A stretch of DNA of 64,000 nt, from NCBI GenBank assembly GCA_024234935.1, contig JACKNI010000003.1:62001-126000 (forward strand), given 5' to 3'. A program made the translations under genes and the position numbers. Below the pieces are notes generated by a model. The model saw nothing but the letters and a program-made list of their open reading frames with translations. It made no database searches and had not been told where the DNA came from. Origin of the DNA: Chromatiales bacterium. GTDB taxonomy: Bacteria > Pseudomonadota > Gammaproteobacteria > Steroidobacterales > GCA-2729495. The stretch's first letter is position 1, and the number at the start of each line of letters is the position of its first letter. Shown here in pieces: positions 1-9,110 of the stretch.

Positions 1-252
1 GGTCGCAATGACAAGAAAGCGGTACTCGATGCGCTGCTGACCGAACTCCACATCGCACCGGAAATGGTCGCCTGCGTCGGTGACGACACCACTGATCTGG
101 AAATCATGCGGATGTCCGGGCTCGGTATCACGGTCGCCGACGCCCACCCGGACGTTCTGGCGAGAGCCACATGGACGACCCGCCAGTCCGGCGGACGGGG
201 TGCGGTACGGGAAATCTGCGAGCTGCTGCTTGCGGCACGGCAAGCGGACTGA
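1..252 (+). CDS. kdsC: 3-deoxy-D-manno-octulosonate 8-phosphate phosphatase KdsC, C-terminal part
   Basis: The last 83 codons of a HAD-superfamily phosphatase are visible; the start lies before the window. KdsC removes phosphate from KDO-8-phosphate in the cytoplasm to supply KDO for the LPS inner core. The segment carries the HAD motif IV pattern GDDTTDLEIM and a following GLGITVADAHP stretch, as at the C-terminus of KdsC, and ends in a short helix. The lptC start is 3 nt beyond the stop, and kdsC-lptC-lptA-lptB is the classical order, which supports the name. The identification rests on that motif and context, because the N-terminal catalytic Asp motif is not in the window. Confidence 0.85.
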   Translation, partial: GRNDKKAVLDALLTELHIAPEMVACVGDDTTDLEIMRMSGLGITVADAHPDVLARATWTTRQSGGRGAVREICELLLAARQAD

Positions 253-255
253 AGC

Positions 256-828
256 ATGCGTATGGGGCGCGGCAGCTGGCTGATCGTCCTCGCACTTGCG
301 GCTGTCGGCAGCAGCGTGGTCTTCATGCTTACCCCCGACCGGCAGCCGCCGCCGGAACAGAAGATCCGTACGGAACAGGGCTACTACGTCAAGGACGGCC
401 GGCTGACCGGTACCGGTGCCGATGGCCGGATCCTGTACGCCATCACCACCAGGATCGCCAGGCAGAATCTTGCCGATGGAACGATAGCGATGCAGGAAGT
501 CGCGGTGAACTACATGCCGGCCGAGGGGGTCCCGTGGGACTTGCTCGCCACCCGCGGGCAGATCGCACAGGATAGTAATATCATCCAGCTCTCGGGGGAC
601 GTGCTGGTCACGTCCACGGCAGCCACTGCGGCAGATCGCCGCCAGGCGCCACTGACGATTCGGACTGATTACCTCGAGCTTGATCCGGATACGTATATCG
701 CCACCACCGACCGACATGTGGCGATAAAACGGTCGCGGGATACGCTTTATGGCAGGGGGATGCGTGTCTACCTCAAACAGGACCGGCTGCAACTTGAATC
801 CGAAGTCCGCGGAACTTTTCTGCCGTAG
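256..828 (+). CDS. lptC: LPS export ABC transporter periplasmic protein LptC
   Basis: A 190-residue bitopic protein: one N-terminal transmembrane segment (about residues 6-26) followed by a periplasmic beta-jellyroll, the size and layout of LptC. LptC couples the LptB2FG ATPase complex to LptA and passes LPS across the periplasm. The sequence has the expected family features after the anchor (a Y-Y-V-K-D/L-T-G-T region near residues 43-55 and a late YGRGMRVYL strand). It lies between kdsC and lptA. A second ATG two codons in (262) is an equally possible start. Its 3' end overlaps the chosen lptA start by 35 nt, so the genes are probably co-translated. Confidence 0.88.
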   Translation: MRMGRGSWLIVLALAAVGSSVVFMLTPDRQPPPEQKIRTEQGYYVKDGRLTGTGADGRILYAITTRIARQNLADGTIAMQEVAVNYMPAEGVPWDLLATRGQIAQDSNIIQLSGDVLVTSTAATAADRRQAPLTIRTDYLELDPDTYIATTDRHVAIKRSRDTLYGRGMRVYLKQDRLQLESEVRGTFLP

Positions 829-1456
829 CCTGATTGCGCTGCTGTGCTTCAGCAGCATCTCTGTCACTGCCCTCGCCGCCGGCACGCCGCAAATCCCGGA
901 AGCCGACCGGGCCGAACGCGCGCTGCCAATCGAACTCGACGCCGCCTACTCGGAACTCGACCGCCGCAACAACCGCCTGGTGTTCAGGAATCTGCACATC
1001 ACCCAGGGCAGTCTGGCGATCAGCGCCGATGAGGCGACCGCTGACCCGGCCGACTTCGAGAACAGCACCTGGATCTTCACCGGCAATGTGGAGATCAGGA
1101 ACGCCGGCCTGACGGCCTGGTGCGACAAGGCAGAGATGAGTTTCAGCAACAACACCCTTCTCCGGACCATCTTGCGTGGCAAGCCGGCACGCTTCGCGCA
1201 GCCGCGCCCCGGCGGCGGCTCGACCGAAGGCCGCGGTGACCTGCTCGAATACGACCTCGGCGCGCGAACCATCCAGATGACAGACAATGCCCTGCTCAGC
1301 GATGGCACCAATGAAATCACGGGTACGACCATCGCCTACGATCTGGGGCGGGAGGTCGTCACGGCCAGCAACAACGGATCCGGGCAGGTACGCATGAAGA
1401 TCACGCCGCGCCCGAAACCGCCGCTGGCCAACCCGCCAGCACCGAAAGCGGACTAG
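794..1456 (+). CDS. lptA: LPS transport periplasmic protein LptA
   Basis: OstA-like periplasmic bridge protein that carries LPS from LptC to LptD. After a signal peptide ending near ALAA, the sequence has the alternating beta-strand pattern of the OstA/LptA domain (strands such as VFRNLHITQGSLAI and WIFTGNVEIRNAGL) and a Pro-rich tail. The frame is open from an ATG at 749, but that start would put about 20 polar residues before the signal peptide. A TTG at 794, 11 nt after AGGA, gives a proper n-region (Lys, Arg) and hydrophobic core, so I chose it; a GTG at 764 is a third option. Whichever start is used, the gene overlaps lptC. Confidence 0.82.
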   Translation: MNPKSAELFCRSLIALLCFSSISVTALAAGTPQIPEADRAERALPIELDAAYSELDRRNNRLVFRNLHITQGSLAISADEATADPADFENSTWIFTGNVEIRNAGLTAWCDKAEMSFSNNTLLRTILRGKPARFAQPRPGGGSTEGRGDLLEYDLGARTIQMTDNALLSDGTNEITGTTIAYDLGREVVTASNNGSGQVRMKITPRPKPPLANPPAPKAD

Positions 1457-1462
1457 TACAGC

Positions 1463-2188
1463 GTGAGCAGTCTGCGCGCCGAAGGCCTCTACAAGAGCTT
1501 CAAGCTCAGGCAGGTCGTCCAGGGCATCTCCTTCGGCCTCGAGAGTGGCGAGATCGTCGGGTTGCTCGGACCAAACGGCGCCGGAAAGACCACCGCGTTC
1601 TACATGCTGGTCGGACTGATCCGCTGCGACCGCGGCCGGATCCTGCTCGACGACCAGGATCTCACCGACCTGCCGATGCACCAGCGGGCGCGCCTCGGCC
1701 TCGGCTATCTGCCACAGGAAGCCTCGATCTTCCGCAAGCTGAGCGTCGAGGACAACATACTCGCGATCCTGCAGACGCGTCCCGAACTCGACCGGGCCGG
1801 CCAGGAACAGCGCCTTGAAGAACTGCTGGATGAACTGCACATCTCGCATGTACGCACCGGGATCGGCATGAGCCTGTCCGGCGGCGAACGCCGACGCGTG
1901 GAGATCGCGCGAGCGTTGGCTGCCGAGCCCCGCTTCGTGTTGCTGGACGAGCCTTTTGCCGGCGTAGACCCCATTTCAGTACTCGATATCCAGCACATCA
2001 TCCGGCATCTCGCCTCGCGCGGCATCGGCATCCTGATCACCGACCATAATGTGCGCGAAACACTGGGAATCTGCAGCAGAGCCTATATTCTCAACGAAGG
2101 CGCAATGATCGCCGAGGGTGCACCGGCAGAAATTCTCGCCAACCAGCAGGTTCGGCAGGTGTATCTGGGTGAGGGCTTTAGACTATAG
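1463..2188 (+). CDS. lptB: LPS export ABC transporter ATP-binding protein LptB
   Basis: Cytoplasmic ATPase of the LptB2FGC exporter that drives LPS extraction from the inner membrane. It is 241 residues, the same as E. coli LptB. Walker A GPNGAGKT is at residues 36-43, the signature LSGGE near 138-142, Walker B VLLDEP with its catalytic Glu near 160, and the switch His in ITDHNVRE near 195. The start is GTG at 1463, 6 nt after the lptA stop. The gene completes the kdsC-lptCAB block. The permeases lptF and lptG are not in this window, as usual, since they lie elsewhere in most gammaproteobacteria. Confidence 0.96.
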   Translation: MSSLRAEGLYKSFKLRQVVQGISFGLESGEIVGLLGPNGAGKTTAFYMLVGLIRCDRGRILLDDQDLTDLPMHQRARLGLGYLPQEASIFRKLSVEDNILAILQTRPELDRAGQEQRLEELLDELHISHVRTGIGMSLSGGERRRVEIARALAAEPRFVLLDEPFAGVDPISVLDIQHIIRHLASRGIGILITDHNVRETLGICSRAYILNEGAMIAEGAPAEILANQQVRQVYLGEGFRL

Positions 2189-2219
2189 AAGCGGTCGCCT
2201 TTGGCGGCCTGTCTCAGGG

Positions 2220-3737
2220 ATGACGATGAAGCCGGCACTGCAACTCCGAATCAGCCAGCAGCTGACCATGACCCCGCAGCTGCAGCAGGCGATACGCCTG
2301 CTGCTCATGCCGGTCACGGAGCTCAATACCCAGCTGGAGCAGTTGCTGGCCGAAAACATGATGCTTGAAGCCGAGGAGCCGGAGGCCACGCCTGCTGAAA
2401 TGGAGGCGCATGTGCCGACCGGCAGCGCTACCGGCGACAGTGACAGCAATGGTGACAGCGGTGATGCGGAAAGCGACCCCTGGAATGCGGGCGATGACCC
2501 CGTGGAAGCGGTCGCCGAACCGTCTGGCAGTGAGGATATGGACTCATTGCTGTGGAACGAAACTTCCGGTGGCGGCACCAGCTTCGATGATGACGACGGA
2601 CGCCCCGAGGCCAGCGACCGCAGCAGCGAGACCCTGCATGCACACCTTATGTGGCAGCTCGAAACCGAACACTTCAGTGCGCGTGAGTTCAGCGTCGGCG
2701 AAGCCCTGATCGACGCCATCGATGATGCCGGGTACCTGACGGAGTCGCTCTCATCGATCCTCGACATACTCGACCCGGACGCCGGCTATACGCTCGCCGA
2801 AATCGAACAGATCCTTGCAAAGGTTCAGGCGCTAGATCCGGCCGGCATCGGCGCCAGGGACCTGGGCGAATGCCTGCGCCTCCAGTTGCAGCAGCTGGAC
2901 CCTGAAGAGCCTGGCCGCGAACTCGCGCTCGCCATCACACAGGACGGCCTTGATCTTGTCGCAGAACAGCAATACGCGATGCTGCGTCGCCGGCTCAGCG
3001 TGTCGGAAGCGGACCTGGACGCCGCGCTCGCGCTGATCCGCCATTGCAACCCGAAGCCCGGCCTCACCATCCACCCCGCACCCGCCGACTACATCGTGCC
3101 CGACGTCTACGTGCGCAAGCGCCAGGGACGCTGGCAGGTCGATCTGAACCGCTCGGTGACACCGCGCCTCAAGGTCAACCAGGAATATGCCAACCTGGTG
3201 CGCGGCGACAGCGCCCATACAGTCCTGCGCAACCAGCTGCAGGAAGCCCGCTGGCTGGTGCGCAGCCTGGAGATCCGCGACGACACCCTGCTCAAGGTTG
3301 CCACCTGTATCGTCGAGCGACAGTCTGAATTCCTCGATCGCGGCGACGAGGCAATGCGCCCGATGGTCCTGAAGGATGTCGCTGAACTGGTGGGCATGCA
3401 CGAATCGACGATCTCGCGGGTGACCACCAACAAGTACATGTACACGCCCCGCGGCGTCTTTGAATTCCGGCACTTTTTTTCCAGCCAGGTTACCGGCGAT
3501 GATGGCAGCGAACAGTCCTCCACGGCGATCCGCGCGCGGATTCGCCGTCTCATCGGCCAGGAGGACCCGGCCCGTCCGCTGTCCGACAGTCAGCTTGCCG
3601 CGCTGCTGGCGGAGGAGAACATCAAAGTGGCACGCCGAACAGTGGCAAAATACCGTGAAGCGATGCAGATCGAGCCGTCGAGCGAGCGGAAGCGCCGGCG
3701 GCGGCTGAGCGCCAGCAGCCAGGGATCGCAGCCCTGA
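2220..3737 (+). CDS. rpoN: RNA polymerase sigma-54 factor RpoN
   Basis: Alternative sigma factor that recognises -24/-12 promoters and needs AAA+ activators. Taking ATG 2220 as start gives 505 residues. Region I (1-50) is the Gln/Leu-rich activator-responsive segment with QLTMTPQLQQAIRLLL. An acidic, low-complexity region II follows (about 55-135). The core-binding domain, a helix-turn-helix (VGMHESTISRVTTNK) and the RpoN box ARRTVAKYRE (about 471-480) come next, then a basic tail. The reading frame runs upstream into lptB, but the Region I consensus begins at this ATG; ATG 2226 is also possible. It lies between lptB and hpf, the standard arrangement. Confidence 0.97.
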   Translation: MTMKPALQLRISQQLTMTPQLQQAIRLLLMPVTELNTQLEQLLAENMMLEAEEPEATPAEMEAHVPTGSATGDSDSNGDSGDAESDPWNAGDDPVEAVAEPSGSEDMDSLLWNETSGGGTSFDDDDGRPEASDRSSETLHAHLMWQLETEHFSAREFSVGEALIDAIDDAGYLTESLSSILDILDPDAGYTLAEIEQILAKVQALDPAGIGARDLGECLRLQLQQLDPEEPGRELALAITQDGLDLVAEQQYAMLRRRLSVSEADLDAALALIRHCNPKPGLTIHPAPADYIVPDVYVRKRQGRWQVDLNRSVTPRLKVNQEYANLVRGDSAHTVLRNQLQEARWLVRSLEIRDDTLLKVATCIVERQSEFLDRGDEAMRPMVLKDVAELVGMHESTISRVTTNKYMYTPRGVFEFRHFFSSQVTGDDGSEQSSTAIRARIRRLIGQEDPARPLSDSQLAALLAEENIKVARRTVAKYREAMQIEPSSERKRRRRLSASSQGSQP

Positions 3738-3771
3738 GAATATCAACCACGACAACCAGGAGGCAGCCACC

Positions 3772-4092
3772 ATGCAAATCAACCTGACCGGCCACCATGT
3801 CGAGATCACCCCTGCCCTGCGCACCTACGTAACCAGCAAGCTCTCCCGCCTCGAACGTCATTTCGAACACCTCCTGGATATCCACTGCATCCTTACAGTC
3901 GAGAAACTCCGGCACCGTGCCGAGGCCACCGTCAATCTCAAGGGGGCCACGCTGTTTGCCGACGCCACCGAAGAAGACATGTACAAGTCGATCGACATGA
4001 TGCTCGACAAGCTCGACCGGCAGGTCAGAAGGCACAAGGGAAAGCTCAGCGACCATCACACCACTGAAACAATCAGGCGTGATGTGCCGTGA
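3772..4092 (+). CDS. hpf: Ribosome hibernation-promoting factor, HPF/YfiA family
   Basis: A 106-residue protein of the short HPF class, which binds the 30S decoding centre in stationary phase and promotes 100S dimers. The N-terminus has the family pattern of INLTGHHVEITPALR, then the basic helix of a beta-alpha-beta-beta-beta-alpha fold, ending DMMLDKLDRQVRRHKGK. A strong Shine-Dalgarno AGGAGG lies 10 nt before the ATG. The gene follows rpoN by 34 nt, its usual place. The long-HPF C-terminal dimerisation domain is absent, so this is the short form. Confidence 0.94.
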   Translation: MQINLTGHHVEITPALRTYVTSKLSRLERHFEHLLDIHCILTVEKLRHRAEATVNLKGATLFADATEEDMYKSIDMMLDKLDRQVRRHKGKLSDHHTTETIRRDVP

Positions 4093-4130
4093 AGTACCTG
4101 CAGGCGCCTGACCAGAACTGCTGAGCACAG

Positions 4131-5030
4131 ATGCGCCTGATCATCGTCAGCGGCCTGTCCGGTTCCGGCAAGACCGTTGCCCTCCATTATTTCGAAGACC
4201 TCGGTTTCTACTGCATCGACAACGTGCCGGCTGCCCTGCTGGCGTCAATGATCGAGCAGATCCTGGCCACCGAGGACCCGATGTACAGCAACCTTGCGAT
4301 CGGCATTGATGCGCGCAACCGTGCCGCGGATCTCGCTCACCTGCCGGCCGTCACCGCAGATCTGCGCGCACGTGGCACCCGCTGCGAAGTGGTGTTCCTG
4401 CATGCCGATGACGACGTCCTGCTGAAACGTTTCGGGGAGACCCGTCGCAAGCATCCGCTCAGCGCGGCTGGTCTCAGCCTGCGCGAGGCCATAGACCGGG
4501 AACGCCAGTTGCTGGATCCGATCATCGGCGCTGCAGACCTGGTTATCGACACCACGCGGACCAGCGTCCACCAGCTGCGGGACATCGTCCGCCAGCGTAT
4601 CGGCCGGCACGATCTGCCCGACCTGTCGATACTCATCGAGTCTTTCGGCTTCAAGAACGGCATTCCCGCTGATGCAGATTTCGTCTTCGATGTGCGCTGC
4701 CTGCCCAATCCCTACTGGGATGTATCGCTGCGGACACTGACCGGCAAAGATCAGAAGGTTGCGGACTTTCTGCTTGCCAGCAAGAGCGTGCAGCAGATGC
4801 TTGAGGACATACTCGGATTTCTGGAGCGGCGGATTCCGCAGTACATCGACTGCAACCGCAACTACCTCACGGTCGCCATCGGCTGTACCGGCGGCCAGCA
4901 TCGCTCGGTCTATATCGCCGAGAAACTTGCAACCGAGCTTTCAAAACGCCACAAACAGGTCATGACCCGGCACAATGAGCTGCCCGAAACTGAAGGCCGG
5001 ATCACCGTGCCCCAGTTCGGCGGAACCTGA
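4131..5030 (+). CDS. rapZ: RNase adapter protein RapZ
   Basis: Nucleotide-binding protein of the YvcJ/RapZ family. In enterics it senses glucosamine-6-phosphate and delivers small RNA GlmZ to RNase E. It is 299 residues (E. coli 284), with Walker A GLSGSGKT at residues 8-15, the FEDLGFYCIDNVP motif after it and the C-terminal GCTGGQHRSV signature near 250-260. The start is the ATG 38 nt after hpf. In many relatives ptsN and/or hprK sit between hpf and rapZ; here there is no room for either. Whether GlmY/GlmZ small RNAs exist in this organism cannot be told from the window. Confidence 0.95.
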   Translation: MRLIIVSGLSGSGKTVALHYFEDLGFYCIDNVPAALLASMIEQILATEDPMYSNLAIGIDARNRAADLAHLPAVTADLRARGTRCEVVFLHADDDVLLKRFGETRRKHPLSAAGLSLREAIDRERQLLDPIIGAADLVIDTTRTSVHQLRDIVRQRIGRHDLPDLSILIESFGFKNGIPADADFVFDVRCLPNPYWDVSLRTLTGKDQKVADFLLASKSVQQMLEDILGFLERRIPQYIDCNRNYLTVAIGCTGGQHRSVYIAEKLATELSKRHKQVMTRHNELPETEGRITVPQFGGT

Positions 5031-5066
5031 ATCCGGATCTCCAGCCAAAACCCGCGTATTCCCCGT

Positions 5067-6416
5067 ATGGAACCGATCACCACGACGCCACTTGACCTCG
5101 ACGAGCTCCACACTGCCATGGAGCGTGGTGACGTGGCGCAGATCAGCCGGCTGGTGGCCGACCTGTATCCCGCGGAGATTGCGAGGCTCATCGAGTCACT
5201 GCCGGCCGAGGAGCGGCGGGTGATCTGGGCGGCGGTTCCGGCCGACAGCGAAGGCGAGATCCTCGTCGAACTCAACGAAGAGGTCCGTTCCAGCCTCGTC
5301 GAGGCGATGGCCAGCCACGAAGTCGTGGCTGCCACCGAAGGCCTGGACATCGACGATCTCGCGGACTTCGTCGCCGACCTGCCGGAAAACCTGACCTACA
5401 AGGTCCTGCAGTCCCTGTCCGTGCAGGACCGGGAACGTCTGCAGGCCGTGCTCGCCTACCCGGCCGACAGCGCCGGCGGCCTGATGAACCCCGAAACGGT
5501 TTCCGTGCGTCCCGATGTCAGCGTCGACGTCGTGCTGCGCTATCTGCGCATGCGCGGCGAGCTGCCGGACAATACCGACTCGGTTTTCGTGGTGGACCGG
5601 GAAGACCGGTACCTCGGCGTGCTTACCTTTGCGCGCCTGCTGACCAGCGACCCGGAAGCAGCCGTCACTGCCCTCATGGATCCCTCCGTCGAGCCCATTC
5701 ACGCCGCAAGCAGCGCGGCGGAGGTCGCCCGTGAATTCCAGGATCGCGACCTGGTCTCTGCCGCCGTCACCGACAGTGCCGGACGCCTGATCGGACAGAT
5801 CACGGTCGACGATGTCGTGGACGTGATCCAGGAGCAGGCCGACCACGACATCCTCTCCCGCGACGGTCTGGACGAGGATGACGACATGTTCGCCCCGATC
5901 CTGACCAGCAGTCGCCGGCGTGCGGTCTGGCTGGTCCTGCACCTGACGCTGGCCTTCTGCACCGCTGCGGTCATCAATCTTTTCCAGCACACGATGAACC
6001 AGGTAATCCTGCTCGCCGTACTGATGCCGATGGTGGCCGCACTCGGCGGCATCGCCGGCAGCCAGACGCTGACCCTGATGATCCGCAGCATTGCGCTCGG
6101 CCGCATTCAGGGCTCGAACACCTCGCCGCTGCTGCGCCGGGAACTCGCCATCGGACTGGTCAATGCATTGCTGGGCGCAACAATAGTTTCAGTCGTCACC
6201 GCGGTTTTTTTCCGTGACTGGCGGGTGGCCGGAGTGATTGCGGCAGCAACGGCAGCCAATCTGCTGATCGCCGCAGCGGTAGGCTTCGGCGTGCCGCTGG
6301 CACTGCGGCGGCTGCGCATCGACCCGGCGCTGGCCGGCTCGGTGATCCTGATTACCGTGACCGACCTGGTGGGCTTTGTCGCCGTGCTCGGACTCGGGAC
6401 CCTGCTGCTGACCTGA
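5067..6416 (+). CDS. mgtE: Magnesium transporter MgtE
   Basis: Mg2+ channel of the inner membrane whose cytoplasmic domains gate the pore. The 449-residue protein shows the family order: an all-helical N domain (about 1-135), a pair of CBS domains (about 140-265, with the typical NTDSVFVVDREDRYLGVLT), a plug helix, and five membrane helices from about 285 to the C-terminus. The pore-region segment MPMVAALGGIAGSQTLTLMIRSIALG is clear. It follows rapZ by 36 nt on the same strand. In Xanthomonas-type genomes mgtE ends the rpoN/PTS gene cluster, so its place here is consistent with loss of PTS genes in between. Confidence 0.95.
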   Translation: MEPITTTPLDLDELHTAMERGDVAQISRLVADLYPAEIARLIESLPAEERRVIWAAVPADSEGEILVELNEEVRSSLVEAMASHEVVAATEGLDIDDLADFVADLPENLTYKVLQSLSVQDRERLQAVLAYPADSAGGLMNPETVSVRPDVSVDVVLRYLRMRGELPDNTDSVFVVDREDRYLGVLTFARLLTSDPEAAVTALMDPSVEPIHAASSAAEVAREFQDRDLVSAAVTDSAGRLIGQITVDDVVDVIQEQADHDILSRDGLDEDDDMFAPILTSSRRRAVWLVLHLTLAFCTAAVINLFQHTMNQVILLAVLMPMVAALGGIAGSQTLTLMIRSIALGRIQGSNTSPLLRRELAIGLVNALLGATIVSVVTAVFFRDWRVAGVIAAATAANLLIAAAVGFGVPLALRRLRIDPALAGSVILITVTDLVGFVAVLGLGTLLLT

Positions 6417-6425
6417 AGAAACGCC

Positions 6426-7715
6426 TCAGCGTGCGGCGGCCACCGCCGCTTCGTCGACCTTCAGCACCCTCAGGCGCTGCGAATACTCGTCGCTGAGGTC
6501 GCGCCAGCCGGAGATCCCGCCAAGCGCCTGCACCGGCTCACCTTCCATGAAGGAGATCAGCTCGGCCTGGCGCGCCATCGCATCCTCATAGCCGAGCTGG
6601 ATCAGCTCCCGGGTATAACCCGACTCGAAGAGCAGATAGCTGAGCAGCTGACTGCCGGCGTAGTTGGTGGCACCGACACCGCGCATCAGCAGGCGGAACG
6701 CCTTCGGCATTTCATCGACATGCCGGCCGGCGATCTCGCGGATATCACGGCTCGGCAGCATGATCAGTGCATCCGTATGGTGCAGAACACCGAATTCGCC
6801 CTGCAACACGCGCCCGGGCAACTTTTCCAGGATCAGATTGATGCGCGTCAGGCTCTCCAGATCCGAAGACAGTCCGTCCATGAACAGCGCATCCAGCACA
6901 TAACCGGCAATCTTTCCGAAGCTCGGATACGGCACCTGCTCACCAAAGCCGGGCAATGGATCGATGACCTCGTTGCGTACACCGATCACCAGGATGCGCT
7001 CTGCACCGAGGCGCAGAGCGGGCGACAGCGGCGTTGCCTGGCGCATCGCGCCGTCGCCGAAATACTCCTGGCCGATCCTGACTGGCGGAAAGATCATCGG
7101 TACGGCAATGCTCGCCATCAGGTGCTCCAGCGTGATCGTGGCCGGACGCCCTTTCCGGCGCACCCGGTCCCAGCTCTGGTGCGCCGGAGTCCCTTGGAAA
7201 AAACTCACCGAACGGGCCGAATCGTAGCCAGCGGCGGTAATCGCCAGCGCGCCCAGGTAACCCTGGTCGATGGCCTCCTGGATCGCATCGAAATTCAGCC
7301 GCGCACGGAGCAGTTCCCAAAGCGGCTCGTTGTCGAGCAGCGCACGCGGATTCTGCTCGCCCAGGCCACCGAAGATCAGCGCGGTCAGCCAGCGCAGGCT
7401 GCTTTTCAGCATCGTCGCGGTATCACAGCGGAAGATCTGCTCGGAACGGAAATTCGCCCACACGCGCTCGAGATCATTGGTGGCCGCCCGGAACACCCGT
7501 GCGCGGGTCGCGAGTACCGCGGCACTGATCGCACCGGCCGATGTACCACTGAGCACGGCGAAAGGATTCGGGGACCGGCGCGGCAGCAACTCGGCCAGTG
7601 CCTTCAGCACCCCGACCTGATAGGCGCCGCGGGCGCCGCCGCCCGGCAGGACCAGCCCGATCTGCCTCTCCATGGCCAGAGTCGAAGCAATCTGCTGTTG
7701 GCGCGTGCGGCTCAT
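6426..7715 (-). CDS. Patatin-like phospholipase family protein
   Basis: A serine lipase-fold protein of the patatin/RssA family, about 429 residues. The oxyanion motif is LPGGGARGAYQVG, the nucleophile elbow is GTSAGA and the catalytic Asp motif is DGAMRQ, so the Ser-Asp dyad is intact. There is no signal peptide, so it is probably cytoplasmic or membrane-associated; these enzymes hydrolyse acyl chains of phospholipids. I chose the ATG at 7715 because GGGAAG lies 9 nt upstream; the in-frame ATG at 7724 touches that site. It converges on mgtE with a 9-nt gap. The true substrate is unknown. Confidence 0.88.
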   Translation of the reverse strand: MSRTRQQQIASTLAMERQIGLVLPGGGARGAYQVGVLKALAELLPRRSPNPFAVLSGTSAGAISAAVLATRARVFRAATNDLERVWANFRSEQIFRCDTATMLKSSLRWLTALIFGGLGEQNPRALLDNEPLWELLRARLNFDAIQEAIDQGYLGALAITAAGYDSARSVSFFQGTPAHQSWDRVRRKGRPATITLEHLMASIAVPMIFPPVRIGQEYFGDGAMRQATPLSPALRLGAERILVIGVRNEVIDPLPGFGEQVPYPSFGKIAGYVLDALFMDGLSSDLESLTRINLILEKLPGRVLQGEFGVLHHTDALIMLPSRDIREIAGRHVDEMPKAFRLLMRGVGATNYAGSQLLSYLLFESGYTRELIQLGYEDAMARQAELISFMEGEPVQALGGISGWRDLSDEYSQRLRVLKVDEAAVAAAR

Positions 7716-7814
7716 CTGCAGCATCTTCCCGGGAAGCTCACTGGTCGACAGCTAAACGCGATCTTAAGCACACGCAAAATGTCATCACAAGGAACGGGGC
7801 CGCAGTCCGCCCGT

Positions 7815-9110
7815 TCAATCCCGGCCCGGGGGCCGGTCCCTGAGCCGGGCCTGGTGCCCGAGCCACCAGCCGTTCAGTGCCCATAGCGCGGCAAGGGCAG
7901 CACCCAGCAGGGCGACACCGACACTGCCGAGTCCGCCCGCCTCAAGGGCTGTCTTGACCTGCGCGGAGAGCGCATCGCCACCGCGATAGACCGGCACGTC
8001 GATCAGGTTCTTGGCCTTGTACTTCGATTCGGTGTCGACCCGGCTGAAGAGCATTTCGCGGCCAGGCCGGATGAACGCGTATTCCCCCACGCGACGTGCC
8101 ACGAATACCACGGCCAGTACCCAGAAGGTGTTCATGACCGCCAGGCCGACAAAACCCGCAACCATGACCAGCGGCACCAACGTCAGAAGGGCCACAACAC
8201 CCAGACGGGAAGCCAGGCGCCCGGTGATGAACAGCTGCAGGATGATAGTCAGGCCCTGCACGATGTAGTCAAGACGCGCGAATACCTGGGTACGCTGGGC
8301 CGTATCCGTAAAGGTGTCGCTGACCAGCCGCAACTGCTCGAAATACAGGAAGGTATTGACCGAAGCGAGCAGGATCACAAACAGCGAGATGCCAAGCAGA
8401 TATGGCGACTTGAGCACCAGCGTGAAGCCCGCGAACGGGTTGCCCCCCATCGGACGCTCGGGCGCCCGCACCCCGCCAGAGGATGCCGGAGCCGCCCAGA
8501 TCCTGAGCAGCGCACGCTGGCAGATGATTGCGACGATGAAAAACCCCGCACCCATGAACAGCACACCGGGATTACCGACCAGAGGCACCACCAGGTCGGT
8601 CAGCAAGGGCCCGACCAGTGCTCCGGCGGTACCACCGGCAGCAATCACCCCGAACAGGCGCTGCGTCTGCGCGATATCAAACAGCTCGAGCAGGAAGCTC
8701 CAGAACACCGAAACGATGAACAGGTTGAGCACGCTGATCCAGACATAGAAGAACTGGGCAACGACGGTGTTGTGCTCGTCCGCGGCCAGCATCAGCCCGA
8801 CGGCGACAAGTGAACCGGCAACAACGGCATAGATCCAGGGCAGGAACGCGCTGCGCCGGAATCGCGTACATGCCCAGCCATAGACAGGAACGATCAGCAG
8901 CGAAGCGATCCAGGTGACTACATACAGGTCGCTCACCCGGTCCGCACCGAGAATCGTACCGACCGTTTCGCGCACCGGCCGGACGGCGAAGTAGCCCCCG
9001 AGCACGCAGAAAAACAGCAGGAAAGCCGTGACGACGGACTGCGTCTCGTGTGTCTCGATATTGGTGGTCCGGCCCAGCAGACGGCCGAGCGATGACGAGG
9101 AGCGGCTCAC
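7815..9110 (-). CDS. Npt1/Npt2 (TLC)-like multi-pass transporter, MFS-type fold
   Basis: A 431-residue inner-membrane protein with about 12 hydrophobic segments. The N-terminal FFCVLGGYFAVRPVRETVG and the central FVVSVFWSF-type / RLFGVIAAGGTAGALVGPLL segments resemble the ATP/ADP translocase-like (Npt1/Npt2) group usually annotated as MFS transporters. Nucleotide exchange is not proven and the substrate is unknown. The GTG start at 9110 overlaps the pyk stop (GTGA, 4 nt), so it is translationally coupled to pyruvate kinase and belongs to the tkt-gap-pgk-pyk operon. Gene position hints at a role tied to glycolytic energy metabolism, but this is inference. Confidence 0.75.
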   Translation of the reverse strand: MSRSSSSLGRLLGRTTNIETHETQSVVTAFLLFFCVLGGYFAVRPVRETVGTILGADRVSDLYVVTWIASLLIVPVYGWACTRFRRSAFLPWIYAVVAGSLVAVGLMLAADEHNTVVAQFFYVWISVLNLFIVSVFWSFLLELFDIAQTQRLFGVIAAGGTAGALVGPLLTDLVVPLVGNPGVLFMGAGFFIVAIICQRALLRIWAAPASSGGVRAPERPMGGNPFAGFTLVLKSPYLLGISLFVILLASVNTFLYFEQLRLVSDTFTDTAQRTQVFARLDYIVQGLTIILQLFITGRLASRLGVVALLTLVPLVMVAGFVGLAVMNTFWVLAVVFVARRVGEYAFIRPGREMLFSRVDTESKYKAKNLIDVPVYRGGDALSAQVKTALEAGGLGSVGVALLGAALAALWALNGWWLGHQARLRDRPPGRD

